Shown piece after piece: positions 5,283-5,332 of a stretch of 5,332 nucleotides of DNA. How positions within the stretch are numbered: position 1 is the stretch's first letter; each line of letters opens with the position of its first letter. Source of the DNA: Acidobacteriota bacterium (GTDB lineage: Bacteria > Acidobacteriota > Vicinamibacteria > Vicinamibacterales > JAFNAJ01). The notes beneath the pieces were generated by a model. The model ran no database searches. It worked only from the letters and a program-made list of their open reading frames with translations, and was not told the DNA's origin. A program made the position numbers and the translations under genes. Where the stretch lies: contig JAFNAJ010000217.1 of assembly GCA_017860085.1 (NCBI GenBank), forward strand, positions 1 to 5,332, in the 5' to 3' direction.

Positions 5283-5302
5283 CGGTCCGCCTCAGGCGGC
5301 CG
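5283..5302. terminator. Hairpin just after the MDH-like stop codon
   Basis: CGG at 5283-5285 and CCGCC at 5287-5291 pair with GGCGG at 5295-5299 and CCG at 5300-5302, leaving one bulged T (5286) and a TCA loop (5292-5294). The stem begins 2 bases after the TAA stop. No T run follows on the plus strand. Position and strength fit a 3'-end or terminator element, perhaps shared with a convergent gene whose TGA stop would be the loop. Confidence 0.45.
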
Positions 5303-5332
5303 GATGAAGCGTGAGCCCCCCCGCGAAGTCGG
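5292..5332 (-). CDS. Possible C-terminal end of a convergent gene
   Basis: Read on the minus strand from the right edge, one frame gives DFAGGLTLHPAA and then TGA (TCA at 5292-5294 on the plus strand). The residues look protein-like, and the stop sits in the hairpin loop just as the SDR stop sits in or beside a hairpin at 3623-3644. Only 12 codons are visible, so the family cannot be named and the call may be wrong. Confidence 0.3.
   Translation of the reverse strand, partial: DFAGGLTLHPAA

Noticed and set aside
1..5332. Search for CRISPR arrays, tRNA or rRNA genes, insertion sequence ends and prophage genes
   Set aside because: No regularly spaced repeats, cloverleaf-like sequences, transposase motifs or terminal inverted repeats were seen. 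The only repeat is the short GAACC region.

Overview
The window is GC-rich bacterial chromosome with tightly packed genes. It carries six essentially complete or nearly complete protein genes, one probable gene end at the right edge, and no RNA gene, insertion sequence, CRISPR array or phage gene that I can see. The combination of a very small FHA protein, a membrane GGDEF protein, a stand-alone receiver domain and weak Shine-Dalgarno signals suggests Acidobacteriota, perhaps Vicinamibacteria. This is a guess from general style, not from a marker gene.

Layout, left to right. (1) The 3' part of a small FHA-domain protein, plus strand, cut by the left edge. (2) A short gap whose plus strand has no T for 67 bases and carries degenerate GAACC repeats. 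(3) A minus-strand pair, probably one operon: a GloC/YcbL-type metallo-beta-lactamase hydrolase at 1570-2208, followed 19 bases later by a seven-helix membrane diguanylate cyclase at 372-1550. (4) A 61-bp divergent promoter region in which one near-palindromic element, CTATAATAG, supplies a -10-like box on both strands. (5) A plus-strand pair with a 4-base start/stop overlap: a stand-alone receiver-like protein (2270-2623) and a short-form threonine/serine dehydratase (2620-3600). (6) A convergent minus-strand SDR oxidoreductase (3629-4354), with a strong hairpin over its stop codon. (7) A divergent plus-strand malate/lactate dehydrogenase-fold protein (4424-5281) that keeps the NAD-binding half but has lost the recognisable catalytic residues. 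(8) A hairpin, and what looks like the last 12 codons of another minus-strand gene.

Functionally this is a mix of signalling (FHA, c-di-GMP synthesis, receiver) and small-molecule metabolism (thioester hydrolase, PLP dehydratase, SDR, MDH-like). No single pathway unites the genes. The most interesting points are the receiver protein translationally coupled to a metabolic enzyme, the apparently catalytically dead MDH homologue, the symmetric bidirectional promoter, and the related hairpins at gene ends. I found no clear new defence or mobile system.
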